DNA of 64,000 nt from Mesorhizobium sp. LHD-90 (GCF_030929505.1 NZ_JAVFVV010000003.1:310001-374000), one strand, 5' to 3'. Positions 24,717 to 34,246 are shown, counted from the stretch's first letter. Numbers and translations are program-made. Notes: generated from the letters alone by a model not told the origin.

Positions 24717-24838
24717 ATACTCAGCCTGCCAATGGCGGCCTTCCGCGCTTCCGGTATTCAGGCATGCACATGCGTTCCGTTCGTCGCTCCGCGACCCTGA
24801 AATCCGCCATTTTCGGCTCGCCCTGACGTGAAGCTCGA
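24717..24838. repeat. Dispersed palindromic repeat, copy B
   Basis: It contains CTGCCAATGGCGG, TTCCGCGCTTCCGGTA, then GCTCCG and GAAATCCGCCATTTTCGGCTCG, the same order as in copies A and C. The segment AATGGCGG pairs with CCGCCATT. It lies between the DUF2065 gene and degP and could end the hfl transcript. Confidence 0.65.
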
Positions 24839-24988
24839 CAGATCTATATTGTGGCGCTCTCACACAACTTTGTTATTTTGCCGATAGGCAAGGCCGCAAA
24901 CACGCCCTATTTCTTGCGCAAACCCCTGCCGGGCGGCTGGCAGATTCCGCGTTGCCGCCAAGCAGGCCCACCTCCGGAGAACGACCAT

Positions 24989-26563
24989 ATGAGCGCAACG
25001 TCCGTCCGTTCGGCCATCCGCAAGAGACTGGTCGCGACGACCGCAGCCGTGCTAGCGGGAGCGCTCGCCGTGCCTTCCTTTGCGCCACTGGCGTTGGCGC
25101 AGGAGCAGGTTCCGGCGCAACTGCAGCCGGCCCCGATCGCTCCTCCCCAGGTTCAGCTCCAGCCGTCGCACGGCCCGGCTTCGGTGGCCGACCTGGCTGA
25201 GCGGCTGCTCGGCGCGGTGGTCAACATTTCGACCTCGCAGAACGTCAAGGGCACGGAGGCGCCGAACGCGGTGCCGATGCCGCAGCTTCCCGAAGGCTCG
25301 CCGTTCCAGGATTTCTTCGACGACTTCTTCAAGAACCGGCAGGGCGAGGGCAGCCAGGGCGGGGGCGCACAGAAGGTGCAGTCGCTGGGTTCCGGCTTCG
25401 TCGTCGACGCCGAGCAGGGCATCGTTGTCACCAACAACCACGTGATCGCCGACGCGGACGAGATCGAGGTGAATTTTTCCGACGGGTCGAAGCTTAAGGC
25501 CGAACTGATCGGCACCGACACCAAGACAGACATCGCCGTGCTGAAGGTCGATCCGAAGCTGAAGAAGCTGACGGCGGTGAAATTCGGAGATTCCAACAGG
25601 ATCCGCATCGGCGACTGGGTGATGGCGATCGGCAACCCGTTCGGGCTGGGCGGCACGGTGACCGTCGGCATCGTTTCGGCCCGCAACCGCGACATCAATG
25701 CCGGCCCCTACGACGATTTCATCCAGACCGACGCGGCGATCAACCGCGGCAATTCCGGCGGGCCGCTGTTCAACATGGAAGGCGAGGTGGTGGGCATCAA
25801 CACCGCGATCATCTCGCCCTCCGGCGGGTCGATCGGCATCGGCTTTTCGATCCCGTCCGAACTGGCGATCGGCGTGGTCGACCAGTTGCGGCAATTCGGC
25901 GAGACGCGACGCGGCTGGCTCGGCGTGCGCATCCAGCCGGTCACCGACGAGATCGCCGAAAGCCTTGGCATGAAGGTCGCCAAGGGCGCGCTGGTGGCCG
26001 GCGTTATCAAGGGCGGACCGGTGGACAACGGAACCATCCAGGCCGGCGACGTGATCATCAAGTTCGACGGCAAGGACGTGGACGACATGCGCGACCTGCC
26101 GCGGGTCGTCGCCGAAAGCCCGGTCGGCAAGGCGGTGGACGTGATCATCGTGCGCAAGGGCGTGGAGCAGACGGTGAAGGTCACGCTCGGCCGGCTGGAG
26201 GACGGCGAGAAGCAGGCCTCGGCGGAGGAGGACGACGAGGAGCAGCAGGAGGAGGCGGTGACGACCGCCACCGTGCTCGGCATGACGGTCGGCGAACTCA
26301 CCGATGATGCGCGCAAGAAGTTCGAGATCGCCAGCGACGTTTCGGGCGTGGTGATCACCGAGGTCGATCCGAAGTCGTTGGCCGCCGAGCGCGGCATCCT
26401 CGCCGGCGAGGTGATCACCGAGATCGCCCAGGAATCGGTGTCGTCGCCCAAGGACGCGATGGACCGCATCGGCGCGCTGAAGGAGCAGGGCCGCAAGAAC
26501 GCGCTGCTGATGCTGTCGTCGAAGACCGGCGAGCTGCGTTTCGTCACACTGCGGATGGATTGA
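24989..26563 (+). CDS. degP: Do-family periplasmic serine endoprotease DegP/DegQ type
   Basis: 524 residues. After a signal peptide (ATTAAVLAGALAVPSFAPLALA) comes a trypsin-like domain with the catalytic triad His (VTNNHVIADADEI), Asp (TKTDIAVLKVD) and Ser (INRGNSGGPLFNMEG). Two PDZ domains follow (about 290-385 and 420-515), separated by an acidic linker (EEDDEEQQEEA). The LA loop holds a Gly/Phe-rich FFDDFFKNRQGEG segment. It is a chaperone-protease for misfolded envelope proteins. The ATG at 24989 follows CCGGAG; an upstream in-frame ATG at 24851 adds an unlikely leader. It lies downstream of the hflKC genes, an order common in Rhizobiales. Confidence 0.94.
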   Translation: MSATSVRSAIRKRLVATTAAVLAGALAVPSFAPLALAQEQVPAQLQPAPIAPPQVQLQPSHGPASVADLAERLLGAVVNISTSQNVKGTEAPNAVPMPQLPEGSPFQDFFDDFFKNRQGEGSQGGGAQKVQSLGSGFVVDAEQGIVVTNNHVIADADEIEVNFSDGSKLKAELIGTDTKTDIAVLKVDPKLKKLTAVKFGDSNRIRIGDWVMAIGNPFGLGGTVTVGIVSARNRDINAGPYDDFIQTDAAINRGNSGGPLFNMEGEVVGINTAIISPSGGSIGIGFSIPSELAIGVVDQLRQFGETRRGWLGVRIQPVTDEIAESLGMKVAKGALVAGVIKGGPVDNGTIQAGDVIIKFDGKDVDDMRDLPRVVAESPVGKAVDVIIVRKGVEQTVKVTLGRLEDGEKQASAEEDDEEQQEEAVTTATVLGMTVGELTDDARKKFEIASDVSGVVITEVDPKSLAAERGILAGEVITEIAQESVSSPKDAMDRIGALKEQGRKNALLMLSSKTGELRFVTLRMD

Positions 26564-26802
26564 TCTCAGGGAGCCCAACGACTTCAGGTCCGTTGCACCG
26601 GCGACTGCCATTGCCAGTTCTTGAGGTGATCGGTCGCTGCCCGTACGGCCAAGCGTGTCCGCTGGATAAATCAGCGGCCGGTCGCCAACATGAGAATCGG
26701 CAATCGGCCTCGCGGGCTTCGTTGACAAAGTTCCGACACCGTCGCATCGTTTCGCGCTGCCGCAGCACCGACTAAATTTCTGATCTATGTTGGGAGAGTT
26801 GG

Positions 26803-27873
26803 ATGCCGTCTCCTGGCGATCCTGGAAATCTCGCGTTTAATCTCGCTACGCTCGCGCAACTAGCCAATAAGCCGCCCGGAAGTAAGCTTAGCTACAGCCC
26901 CTCTACGGCGCGATTTTCTGTGGACGAACCCGGCAAATTACAGGGTGTGATACGCACAATTTGGCGGGATTCTATCACCAATGACGAATATTTTGGAACA
27001 CCCATCCGCGAATTGTTTGCGGCCGCCCATGTAAACAAAGTGGCCGACCATGTAAACAAAGTGGCTGGCCAGGTAAACAAAAACGACATCGACAACGCCA
27101 TCAGCGGCTTGAAGACGCTGCGCACCTCTTACGCCAACGACCAGGCCAAGCTGGCCAAACTCAATGCCACAATCGAAGACGCCAAATTGGGAATGAAAGA
27201 AGACCCGGCGGTCAATCAGCAGCTGAGAAAGGACTATCCGCAATACCTGCTTTACGGATTTGCCCAGGCAATGTTCTTGCCCGAAAGTAACTCTGGTGTT
27301 TGCTATTCCTTCACGGTTCATTGGGCACGGCGAATCCTGATGGGTAAAGCGAACTTTGGGATCCGCAAAAATCAGCCTGCGGTGCATCCACTCACGCTGG
27401 ATAAAGCAGAAAAGAAACGTATGATGAAGAAGGTGGATAGCACTATTCGGGATATGCAATCCGATCTTAAACAATGGAGACCTAATCAGTTTGGGACGGC
27501 CGTAAAGCAGGTGGCGACAGATAATCAAAAACTCGCCAAGTACAGCAGCCTTAATATATATAGCTGTAGCAACGATCCCCAACTGATAGACGACACTGCG
27601 AGTGGGAGCGAAGTAATCAAGGCCGTTCGGCGCAAGGCTAAAGCGGAAAATAATGCCGATAATAATGTAGAGATATTTTTGGTTAACTTTGCTCCGAAAA
27701 ATGGTAGGAGCGGGCACACGATTGGCATCCACCTTGACGGCGGGCTTCATTTTTTTGACTCGAACTTCGGCGAGTTCAGATTTCCACCCGGTTGCGCCGA
27801 TCGGGATCGTTTTATGAACGACTGGTGGAGGTTTTACTCTTGGGGAAGCTGGAAAATGGAGGGGGTTTACTAA
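26803..27873 (+). CDS. YopT-type (C58 family) cysteine protease-like protein
   Basis: 356 residues, with base composition clearly more AT-rich than its neighbours, which suggests transfer. A triad fitting peptidase family C58 is visible: Cys167 in SGVCYSFTVHW, His305 in RSGHTIGIHL and Asp319 in LHFFDSNFGEFRF. In YopT, AvrPphB and NopT these residues cleave host Rho GTPases or kinases; outside pathogens, related domains occur in polymorphic toxins. There is no signal peptide or membrane segment. Residues 76-93 hold three tandem copies of a VNKVA-type unit. No type III or VI secretion gene or immunity gene is obvious; the convergent GNAT gene overlaps its stop by a few bases. RBS GGGAGAG precedes the ATG. 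Target and export route are unknown. Confidence 0.72.
   Translation: MPSPGDPGNLAFNLATLAQLANKPPGSKLSYSPSTARFSVDEPGKLQGVIRTIWRDSITNDEYFGTPIRELFAAAHVNKVADHVNKVAGQVNKNDIDNAISGLKTLRTSYANDQAKLAKLNATIEDAKLGMKEDPAVNQQLRKDYPQYLLYGFAQAMFLPESNSGVCYSFTVHWARRILMGKANFGIRKNQPAVHPLTLDKAEKKRMMKKVDSTIRDMQSDLKQWRPNQFGTAVKQVATDNQKLAKYSSLNIYSCSNDPQLIDDTASGSEVIKAVRRKAKAENNADNNVEIFLVNFAPKNGRSGHTIGIHLDGGLHFFDSNFGEFRFPPGCADRDRFMNDWWRFYSWGSWKMEGVY
27028..27090 (+). repeat. 21-bp tandem repeat inside the YopT-like gene
   Basis: Units at 27028-27048 and 27049-27069 share CATGTAAACAAAGTGGC, and a third, partly degraded unit (CAGGTAAACAAA) starts at 27070. They encode HVNKVAD, HVNKVAG and QVNKND, and keep the frame. Confidence 0.85.
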
Positions 27874-28433
27874 CTCAGTACCGGTGGCTGTCGCCGTTCT
27901 TCCTGTGAAATGCGGTACAGACGATGCCGCTTGAGATTCGGATGCGTGTCGGGCACCCGCGGATGGTCGAACTCGCCGGTTTTCGTCATGCCGAGACGGC
28001 GCATGACTGAGATCGAGCGTTCGTTGTCCCAAACCGCGAAGGAGACAATCTCGGCTAGGCCGAGTTCGTCGAAGCCGTGGTCGATGAGGCGCGCGGCCGC
28101 CTCGGTGACATAACCCTTTCCCCAATATTCCGGCGCAAGCCGCCAGCCGATCTCGAAGGAACCGGGCGGAACCACCGGCTCGATCTCGGCGGCATGCAGA
28201 CCGACGAAGCCGATGCATTCGCCGGTCGTAGCGATTTCCGCCGCCGTCCAGCCAAAACCGTCGCGGTCGATCTCGGCGCGCATGCGGTCCATCATGGCGT
28301 CGCTTTCCGCGCGGTCTCGGCGGAACGGGAAGAATTCCATCACCGTGTCGTCGGAATTGATGCGGTGGAACAGGTCACGGTCGCTTTCCCGCCAGTTGCG
28401 CAGGATGAGCCGCTCCGTCGCGAACAAGCTCAT
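27870..28433 (-). CDS. GNAT family N-acetyltransferase (RimJ/RimL-like)
   Basis: 187 residues. FATERLILRNWRESDRDLF at the start is the classic first strand and helix of the Acetyltransf_3 group. The acetyl-CoA loop is seen as PEYWGKGYVTEAAARLIDHGF, followed by VSFAVWDNERSISVMRRLGM. The substrate (a protein N-terminus, amino acid or antibiotic) cannot be told. Its start overlaps the end of serB by 4 nt (ATGA), so it is coupled to serB, while its stop overlaps the end of the convergent YopT-like gene. Confidence 0.88.
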   Translation of the reverse strand: MSLFATERLILRNWRESDRDLFHRINSDDTVMEFFPFRRDRAESDAMMDRMRAEIDRDGFGWTAAEIATTGECIGFVGLHAAEIEPVVPPGSFEIGWRLAPEYWGKGYVTEAAARLIDHGFDELGLAEIVSFAVWDNERSISVMRRLGMTKTGEFDHPRVPDTHPNLKRHRLYRISQEERRQPPVLS

Positions 28434-29314
28434 TGCGAAAAATCCGCTTCGGCGTAGCCCTGGATGTAGAGCAGGGCGGTGAGATCGCCATGATCGATGC
28501 GGATGCGCGCCTGCTCGGCCACCGCCGGCTTGGCGTGCAGCGCCACCCCGGCGCCTGCCAGCGCCAGCATGTCGAGATCGTTGGCGCCGTCGCCGACGGC
28601 GATCGAATCCGCCGTGGAGATGCCGAGATGCGCGGCGATCTCGACGAGCGCGGCGGCCTTGGCCTCACGGCCGAGGATCGGCTCGGCGACCTTGCCAGAG
28701 AGCCTTCCGTTGGCCTCCAGCAAAATGTTGGCGCGGTTTTCGTCGAAGCCGAGCTTTTGCGCGATGCGCGCGGTGAATGCGGTGAAGCCGCCGGACACCA
28801 GCGCCGTCCAGGCGCCGTGGCTGCGCATGGTGGCGACGAGCTCGCGGCCGCCGGAGGCCAGCGTCAGCCGGTTGGCGACGATGCGGTCGATGACGCCGGC
28901 GTCCAAGCCCGCGAGCAGCGCGACGCGCTCGCGCAACGCCGGTTCGAAGGCGATCTCGCCGTTCATCGACCGCGCGGTGATGGCGGCGACGTGGTCCTTG
29001 AGCCCGACCTCGTCGGCCAGTTCGTCGATGCATTCCTGGTCGATCATGGTGGAGTCCATGTCCGCCAGCAGCAGTCTCTTGCGGCGGCCGGCGGCCGGCT
29101 GGACGACGAGGTCGATGCGTCGCGAAGCGAGGTCGGCGGTCAGGCCGGGGTCTACGTTTGCATCGAAACCGTCGGGCAAAGCGAGGTCGCAAGCAATGCC
29201 GGCGGCCAGCCATCGCGAACCGGTTGCCATCAGGGCGCGCGATGCCATATCCAGCAGCGCAGGCGTCAGGGCGCGTTCGGCCGGATGCGAGATCAGCGTG
29301 GCGACGAGCGACAT
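28430..29314 (-). CDS. serB: Phosphoserine phosphatase
   Basis: 294 residues. It catalyses the last step of serine synthesis. The HAD motifs are [21 protein letters not shown] (nucleophile Asp), LVSGGFTAF (motif II) and [11 protein letters not shown] (motifs III/IV). The N-terminal 80 residues form the extra domain typical of proteobacterial SerB. The chosen ATG (CAT at 29312-29314) interlocks with the miaA start on the other strand: the two start codons share the tetramer CATG. Confidence 0.95.
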   Translation of the reverse strand: MSLVATLISHPAERALTPALLDMASRALMATGSRWLAAGIACDLALPDGFDANVDPGLTADLASRRIDLVVQPAAGRRKRLLLADMDSTMIDQECIDELADEVGLKDHVAAITARSMNGEIAFEPALRERVALLAGLDAGVIDRIVANRLTLASGGRELVATMRSHGAWTALVSGGFTAFTARIAQKLGFDENRANILLEANGRLSGKVAEPILGREAKAAALVEIAAHLGISTADSIAVGDGANDLDMLALAGAGVALHAKPAVAEQARIRIDHGDLTALLYIQGYAEADFSQ

Positions 29315-30287
29315 GGAAGATTCCGTTCGGGATGCGGGCCGGGGACGGCTGAAAGCTGCGGTCCTGATAGCCGGGCCGACCGCCAGCGGCAAGTCGGCGC
29401 TGGCGCTCGAGGTTGCCGAGCGCATCGGCGGGGCGATCGTCAACACCGATTCCATGCAGGGTTATTCGGTGCTCAACCTGCTGACGGCACGCCCCACCGT
29501 CAGCGACATGGCGCGCGTGCCGCATCATCTCTACGGTCACGTCCATCCCTCGACGCCCTATTCGACCGGCGCCTGGCTGCGCGACGTGATGCGGCTGATC
29601 GACGAAGGGGCTCTCGCCGGGCGCAGGCCAGTCTTCGTCGGCGGCACCGGGCTCTATTTCCGGGCGCTGCTGCAGGGCCTTTCGGAGATGCCGGAGATAC
29701 CGGCTAGCGTCCGCGACCGCTGGCGCTACGAATTGATGGAGCGGGGGCCGCACAAGCTTCACCGGCTGCTGACGCGCGAGGACCCGGCGACCGCGGCGCT
29801 CCTGCAGCCGTCGGACGGGCAGCGGATCGTGCGGGCGCTGGAGGTGCTGGAAAGTTCGGGGAAATCGATCCGCGAGTGGCAAGCGGTTGCGGGGCGGCCG
29901 CTGGTCGACCAGGGCAGCGCGCGGCTGTTCGTGATCGAGCCCGAGCGGGCGGAACTGGTCCGGCGAATCGAGGAACGGTTCGACCGGATGCTCGACCTCG
30001 GCGCCCGGGAAGAGGTGCAGGATCTGCTTCGGTTCAACCTCGATCCGGCGCTGCCCGCGATGAAGGCGATCGGGGTGCGCGAGCTTGCCGCGGCGATCGC
30101 CGGAGACCTGGACGAGCGCGAGGCGATCCTGCGCGCAAAGATTGCAACCCGCCAATACGCCAAGCGCCAGACGACGTGGTTTCGCAATCAATTCGGACCG
30201 GAATGGAAAAGGATTCAATCAATTAGCGGTGGAATCGACAGTATTTCATCAGGCTCCCCGACGGAGGCTTGGTTACCGGACGATTAA
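29313..30287 (+). CDS. miaA: tRNA dimethylallyltransferase
   Basis: 324 residues. It adds an isopentenyl group to A37 of tRNAs that read UNN codons. The motifs are [16 protein letters not shown] (P-loop), [13 protein letters not shown] (the Asp-Ser-Met substrate site), HHLYGHVHP and [14 protein letters not shown], with [11 protein letters not shown] and [18 protein letters not shown] near the end. The ATG lies within the serB start region; an upstream promoter would have to be inside serB. The last 25 residues are low in conservation. Confidence 0.95.
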   Translation: MEDSVRDAGRGRLKAAVLIAGPTASGKSALALEVAERIGGAIVNTDSMQGYSVLNLLTARPTVSDMARVPHHLYGHVHPSTPYSTGAWLRDVMRLIDEGALAGRRPVFVGGTGLYFRALLQGLSEMPEIPASVRDRWRYELMERGPHKLHRLLTREDPATAALLQPSDGQRIVRALEVLESSGKSIREWQAVAGRPLVDQGSARLFVIEPERAELVRRIEERFDRMLDLGAREEVQDLLRFNLDPALPAMKAIGVRELAAAIAGDLDEREAILRAKIATRQYAKRQTTWFRNQFGPEWKRIQSISGGIDSISSGSPTEAWLPDD

Positions 30288-30370
30288 GACGGGTTTCACG
30301 CGTTGGTTGCCGTTGTTAACGCTCCGTAAGGTCGAAGCTGCGATAAGTCCGCCGTGGGTGCGGAGAGGCA

Positions 30371-31165
30371 ATGCGGTTCCATAAATCCGAATCGGCTTTC
30401 ATTGTTTTCATCGCCGTCATTCTTGGTGCCGGCGTGGTGGTTCTGCATGCCTATGACGTACTGCAGGATAGCCCCCGCGTACTGACCAACCCGGAAGACG
30501 CCGGCGCGCATTTCACCTATCTGGCGCATCTTTTGTTCGCCACCGGCGTGCTGATCGCCACCGCGCTGTTCTTCGGCGTGTTCTTCATCTACCCGCTGAT
30601 CCGCACGCAGGTGAAGGAAGAAGGCATGCTGCGGGCCATGACCAAATCGCTCAGCGACCGTTCGGTGACGCTGGAGCAGGCGGCGCTGACCGACGCGCTG
30701 ACCGGCATGCAGAACCGGCGCTATTTCGACGAGGCGCTGAAGGAATATCTGGAGGAGTTCGACAAGATCGAAAAGCCGGTCGGGCTGATGATCTTCGACC
30801 TCGACCATTTCAAGCAGGTCAACGACACCCATGGGCACGACGTCGGCGACGAGGTGCTGCGCGCCGTTGCCGGTTGCCTCAAGGAGATGACCCGCTACCA
30901 CGACGTGGTGGCGCGCCTCGGCGGCGAGGAATTCGCGGTGGTGGCGCCGAACATGGACGTCGAGATGCTGACGCGTCTGGCCGAGCGCATCCGCAAGGGC
31001 ATCGCCACGATGCCGATCCTGTCCGGTAACGTCCGGTTGCGGATCACATCGAGCGTCGGTCTGGCGGTCTGGGACCGCAAGGAGAGCGCCGAGGACTTTT
31101 TCCGCCGTGCCGACCAGCAGCTCTACCAGGCGAAGAAGCAGGGTCGAAACCGCGTAAGCGCCTGA
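30371..31165 (+). CDS. Membrane-anchored diguanylate cyclase (GGDEF)
   Basis: 264 residues. Two N-terminal membrane helices (AFIVFIAVILGAGVVVLHAY and LLFATGVLIATALFFGVFFIY) flank a short periplasmic loop of about 25 residues. A coiled-coil-like linker (MLRAMTKSLSDRSVTLEQAAL) precedes the GGDEF domain (about 105-262). The active-site motif is GGEEF, and an RxxD (RYHD) lies five residues before it, so product inhibition by cyclic di-GMP at the I-site is expected. FDLDHFKQVNDTHGHDVGD is the metal and GTP site. No EAL domain is present. It is probably an active synthase; the small sensor loop gives no ligand clue. Confidence 0.92.
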   Translation: MRFHKSESAFIVFIAVILGAGVVVLHAYDVLQDSPRVLTNPEDAGAHFTYLAHLLFATGVLIATALFFGVFFIYPLIRTQVKEEGMLRAMTKSLSDRSVTLEQAALTDALTGMQNRRYFDEALKEYLEEFDKIEKPVGLMIFDLDHFKQVNDTHGHDVGDEVLRAVAGCLKEMTRYHDVVARLGGEEFAVVAPNMDVEMLTRLAERIRKGIATMPILSGNVRLRITSSVGLAVWDRKESAEDFFRRADQQLYQAKKQGRNRVSA

Positions 31166-31330
31166 ATGCGGAACCAGACAAAGGTCGCCTCTGCGCTGTG
31201 CGGAGCGACGGCGTATGCCGGTCACGACGGTTTGGCGCCGTCATTGCCGTGCCAAGAGGCGAACCGGCCGTCGTCGCAATCTCGCCAATCGTCGACGGCG
31301 AAAAACAGCCTTTTTGAGATCAGGTGGGGT

Positions 31331-33187
31331 CTACCGCCGCAGGCCAAAACCGCCGCTGCTTGAGCGGAAGTCGCCGCGCGGTTCCTCGCGGCGCGGCAGC
31401 GGTGCTGCGGGAGGCGGCAGCGGGGCGGGTTGCTCCAAGGCAGCGGGCCTGTGGTAGCCGGGATCACCGGGCTGAAGCGTGGCTGCGACCGGTTCGGCGG
31501 CGGTGAATGACCCGCCGGCAGGCCGTTGCTGGTTGCGGAGCCGGTCGACGATCTCGGCGATATCGGGTTCGCCGCCCATTCCCGAAACGACATCTGCCGC
31601 GTGGTGTTTTCCCGCGCCGGGGATGCGGTCAGCCGCCAGCCGTTCGAACTTGAAGCGCATGGTGGTGGCGATGCCATCGCCGAAGGCGATCGCTTCGCGC
31701 TGTCCCATGGAGGACAGGAACGACAGGGTCGAGGCCGAGGAGTCGGCGATGGCCGAACGGATGATCGCCTGATCCTGCTCGTTGGCGAGGCGCATGGCGA
31801 AGACGGTCGAGCATTGCGACAGGATGGTCGGATCGAGTTCGCCCGGCCGCTGGGTGACAACACCGAGGAAGCAGCCATATTTGCGGCCTTCCTTGGCGAT
31901 GCGCGACAGCGCGTGGCGGGTCGGCGCGAAGCCGAGGCGCGGGTCGGCCGGCATGTAGCGATGCGCTTCCTCGCACATGAACAGCAGTCGCAGCTTGCCA
32001 TCGCTCCACAGCGCCAGGTCGAAGGCTAGCCGCGCCAGCACCGAGCAGACGGAGTTGACGACCTCCGAAGGCAGGCCCGCCATCTCGAAGCAGGTGACCG
32101 GGCGGCCGCCATGCGGCACGCGGAAAATCTTGCCGATGGTCTCGTGGATCGAATCCTCGATCAGCCGCGAGGCGAACATGAAGCGGTAGCGCGGGTCGTT
32201 GATCGCCGATTCGATACGCGTGCGCAGCGCCTTCAGCGCCGGACGGTCGTTCTTGCTGTCCAGCAGGCCCATGCGCTCGTCGATCAGTCGGATCAGGTCG
32301 GCCATGCGGTAGGGCACCGGCAGGTCGGCGGTCATGGAGTCCTGGCCGCGGCGGACCAGATTGCCACTGTTGGCGCTGCGGTAGTTGGCCTTGGCGAGCG
32401 GGATCAGATCGCGCAAGGCGTCCAGTTCCTCGGGCACGACATCGCGGCCGCGGAACAGCACCTCGGTGAGTTCCTCCAGCCGGAACAGCCAGAAGGGTAG
32501 TTCGAGGCTGTTGGTGTCGATGCGATAGCTGTGTTCCGGCAGGGCGCTGGCGAATTCGTTGTGTGGGTCGAGGATGAGCACGCGCAGGTCCGGCCGCGCC
32601 TCGATCGCCTTGCGCAGAAGCAGGGAGACGGCGGTGGACTTGCCGACGCCGGTGGTGCCGACCACCGCGAAATGCCGTGCCAGCGTGTCGTCGATGGCGA
32701 TGCAGGCATCGATCGTCTCGTCCTGAGACAGGGCCCCGATCGTGATGCCGCGCCGGCCGGCGAGATCGTAGACCGCCTGCAGGTCACGCGAGCGGATGCG
32801 GTGGGCGATCGCCCCGATATGCGGATACTGGGTGACGCCGCGATCGAAGACGGGAGCCGCCGGTGGCGCGCTGTCGCGCACTTCGCCGATGAGTTCGACG
32901 CTGACCTCGATAGGATTCCGCTCGCCCGGCGACCAGGAGCGGTCCGACTTGCCGATGGCGTAGACCAGGCCGACCGTTCGGATGGAGCCGAGATTGATGG
33001 AGATCATCTTGCCGACCGTCCACATGCCGGTGACGGCGCCTTCCTCGTCGTCGGCATAGGCGGAGATGGTGGCGCGCGCGCCGTCGCATTGCACGACATG
33101 GCCGAGAATGCGCTTGTCGTTCTGCGCAGCGTCGCGCCGTTCCTGCACTGTGCCTTCCCCGGCGGACTGGTCCCGCTCGACAAACAT
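31331..33187 (-). CDS. HerA-like ATPase (DUF87), stand-alone
   Basis: 618 residues. The N-terminal HAS-barrel-like domain (about 25-110) is followed by a HerA/FtsK-type RecA core with Walker A GTTGVGKST (177-185), DPHNEF, a Walker B region at LLFMCEEAHRYM and an Arg-finger-like segment in IAKEGRKYGCFLGVVTQRPGELD. Such ATPases translocate or process DNA, usually with the NurA nuclease; no NurA gene is adjacent. The last 70 residues are Pro-rich and end in a Gly/Ser/Arg tail (SSSGGFGLRR), a possible single-stranded DNA or protein contact. It is probably expressed on its own. Confidence 0.85.
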   Translation of the reverse strand: MFVERDQSAGEGTVQERRDAAQNDKRILGHVVQCDGARATISAYADDEEGAVTGMWTVGKMISINLGSIRTVGLVYAIGKSDRSWSPGERNPIEVSVELIGEVRDSAPPAAPVFDRGVTQYPHIGAIAHRIRSRDLQAVYDLAGRRGITIGALSQDETIDACIAIDDTLARHFAVVGTTGVGKSTAVSLLLRKAIEARPDLRVLILDPHNEFASALPEHSYRIDTNSLELPFWLFRLEELTEVLFRGRDVVPEELDALRDLIPLAKANYRSANSGNLVRRGQDSMTADLPVPYRMADLIRLIDERMGLLDSKNDRPALKALRTRIESAINDPRYRFMFASRLIEDSIHETIGKIFRVPHGGRPVTCFEMAGLPSEVVNSVCSVLARLAFDLALWSDGKLRLLFMCEEAHRYMPADPRLGFAPTRHALSRIAKEGRKYGCFLGVVTQRPGELDPTILSQCSTVFAMRLANEQDQAIIRSAIADSSASTLSFLSSMGQREAIAFGDGIATTMRFKFERLAADRIPGAGKHHAADVVSGMGGEPDIAEIVDRLRNQQRPAGGSFTAAEPVAATLQPGDPGYHRPAALEQPAPLPPPAAPLPRREEPRGDFRSSSGGFGLRR

Positions 33188-33319
33188 TCCGGCGGTCGCT
33201 CCGGTTCCTGATCGAAAGTCAACGCTATCGGGTTCGGGTTAAAGCGGCGTGTGGCGCGATGGTCTAGGAAGGCTTAACGCGATCGCTAAAACTTTATGTG
33301 CCGAATGCCGGCGTTTCTA

Positions 33320-34246
33320 TCAGGCGATACCCGATGCTTCGGCGAAGGCGGCCACCAGCCAGGCGCGAAGATCGGCCTCGGGCTTTTCCAGCCGGCGGCC
33401 GGACGGCGCGGTGAGGAAGTGGCCGGCGCCGCTGCCCAATTGGAAATCGGAAAGCATGACGAGCGAGCCCTCGCGAAGGGCTGCGTCCGCCAGCGGCCGT
33501 GAGCCGAGCAGCACGCCCGCGCCTTCACGTGCCGCCTGCATGGCGGTGACGAAGGTATCGAACTTGTGAGCCGGGGAGGGCGGCTGGGCGATGCCGGCGG
33601 CGGAGAACCATTCCCGCCACATGCCACGTCCGCCGACCACCGAGAGCCGAGGGAGGCGATGCCAGTCCGGCACGCCGGCGAGGCTTGCCGCCCCCATCGG
33701 CACCAGCGTCTCGTCGGTCAACCGGTCGGCGCGCCGGCCGGCGAAGTCGCCATGACCAAAGCGGATGTCGAGCATCTCGCTTTCCTCGCCATAGTCCCCC
33801 GGACGGTGGATGGTCTCGATGCCGAGTTCGATGAGCGGCAGGTCGCGCGACAGACGGGGCAGCAGCGGCGCGATCATCAGCGTGGCGAACGAGACCGGCG
33901 AGCGCAGCGGCACGCTATGGGTCGCGGCCGGTTCGAACAATTCGTGGGTGCTGTTGGCGATGGTGGCGAAGGCCGACTGGATATGCGGCAGATAGGCGGC
34001 GCCGTCGGGCGTGAGTTCGACGCCGCGCGCCAGGCGGTTGAACAGCTTTCGGCCGACCTTGCCTTCCAGCGCGCGGATGTGCTGGCTGATCGCCGCCTGG
34101 GTGAGGCCGAGTTCGGCGGCGGCGGCAGTGAAGTTCGACAGGCGGGCGGCGGCCTCGAAGCTGCGCAGCCAGTCCAGATGCGGCATGGCGACGACACCGC
34201 CATTGCCGGATCGCTTGCTGTCGTTGCGAGGGCCGGGCGCCGTCAT
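33320..34246 (-). CDS. LysR family transcriptional regulator (GcvA-like)
   Basis: 308 residues, or 288 from a second ATG at 34186. The winged HTH is clear (LSNFTAAAAELGLTQAAISQHIRALEGKVGRKLFNRL), followed by a substrate-binding domain with APLLPRLSRDLPLIELGIET and the GAGVLLGSRPLADAAL segment. It is divergent from tmpA and tmpB, with an inverted repeat TTATCG-8-CGATAA at 34299-34318 in the shared region. A role as activator of phosphonate breakdown, sensing a phosphonate or its product, is inferred from position only. Confidence 0.88.
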   Translation of the reverse strand: MTAPGPRNDSKRSGNGGVVAMPHLDWLRSFEAAARLSNFTAAAAELGLTQAAISQHIRALEGKVGRKLFNRLARGVELTPDGAAYLPHIQSAFATIANSTHELFEPAATHSVPLRSPVSFATLMIAPLLPRLSRDLPLIELGIETIHRPGDYGEESEMLDIRFGHGDFAGRRADRLTDETLVPMGAASLAGVPDWHRLPRLSVVGGRGMWREWFSAAGIAQPPSPAHKFDTFVTAMQAAREGAGVLLGSRPLADAALREGSLVMLSDFQLGSGAGHFLTAPSGRRLEKPEADLRAWLVAAFAEASGIA

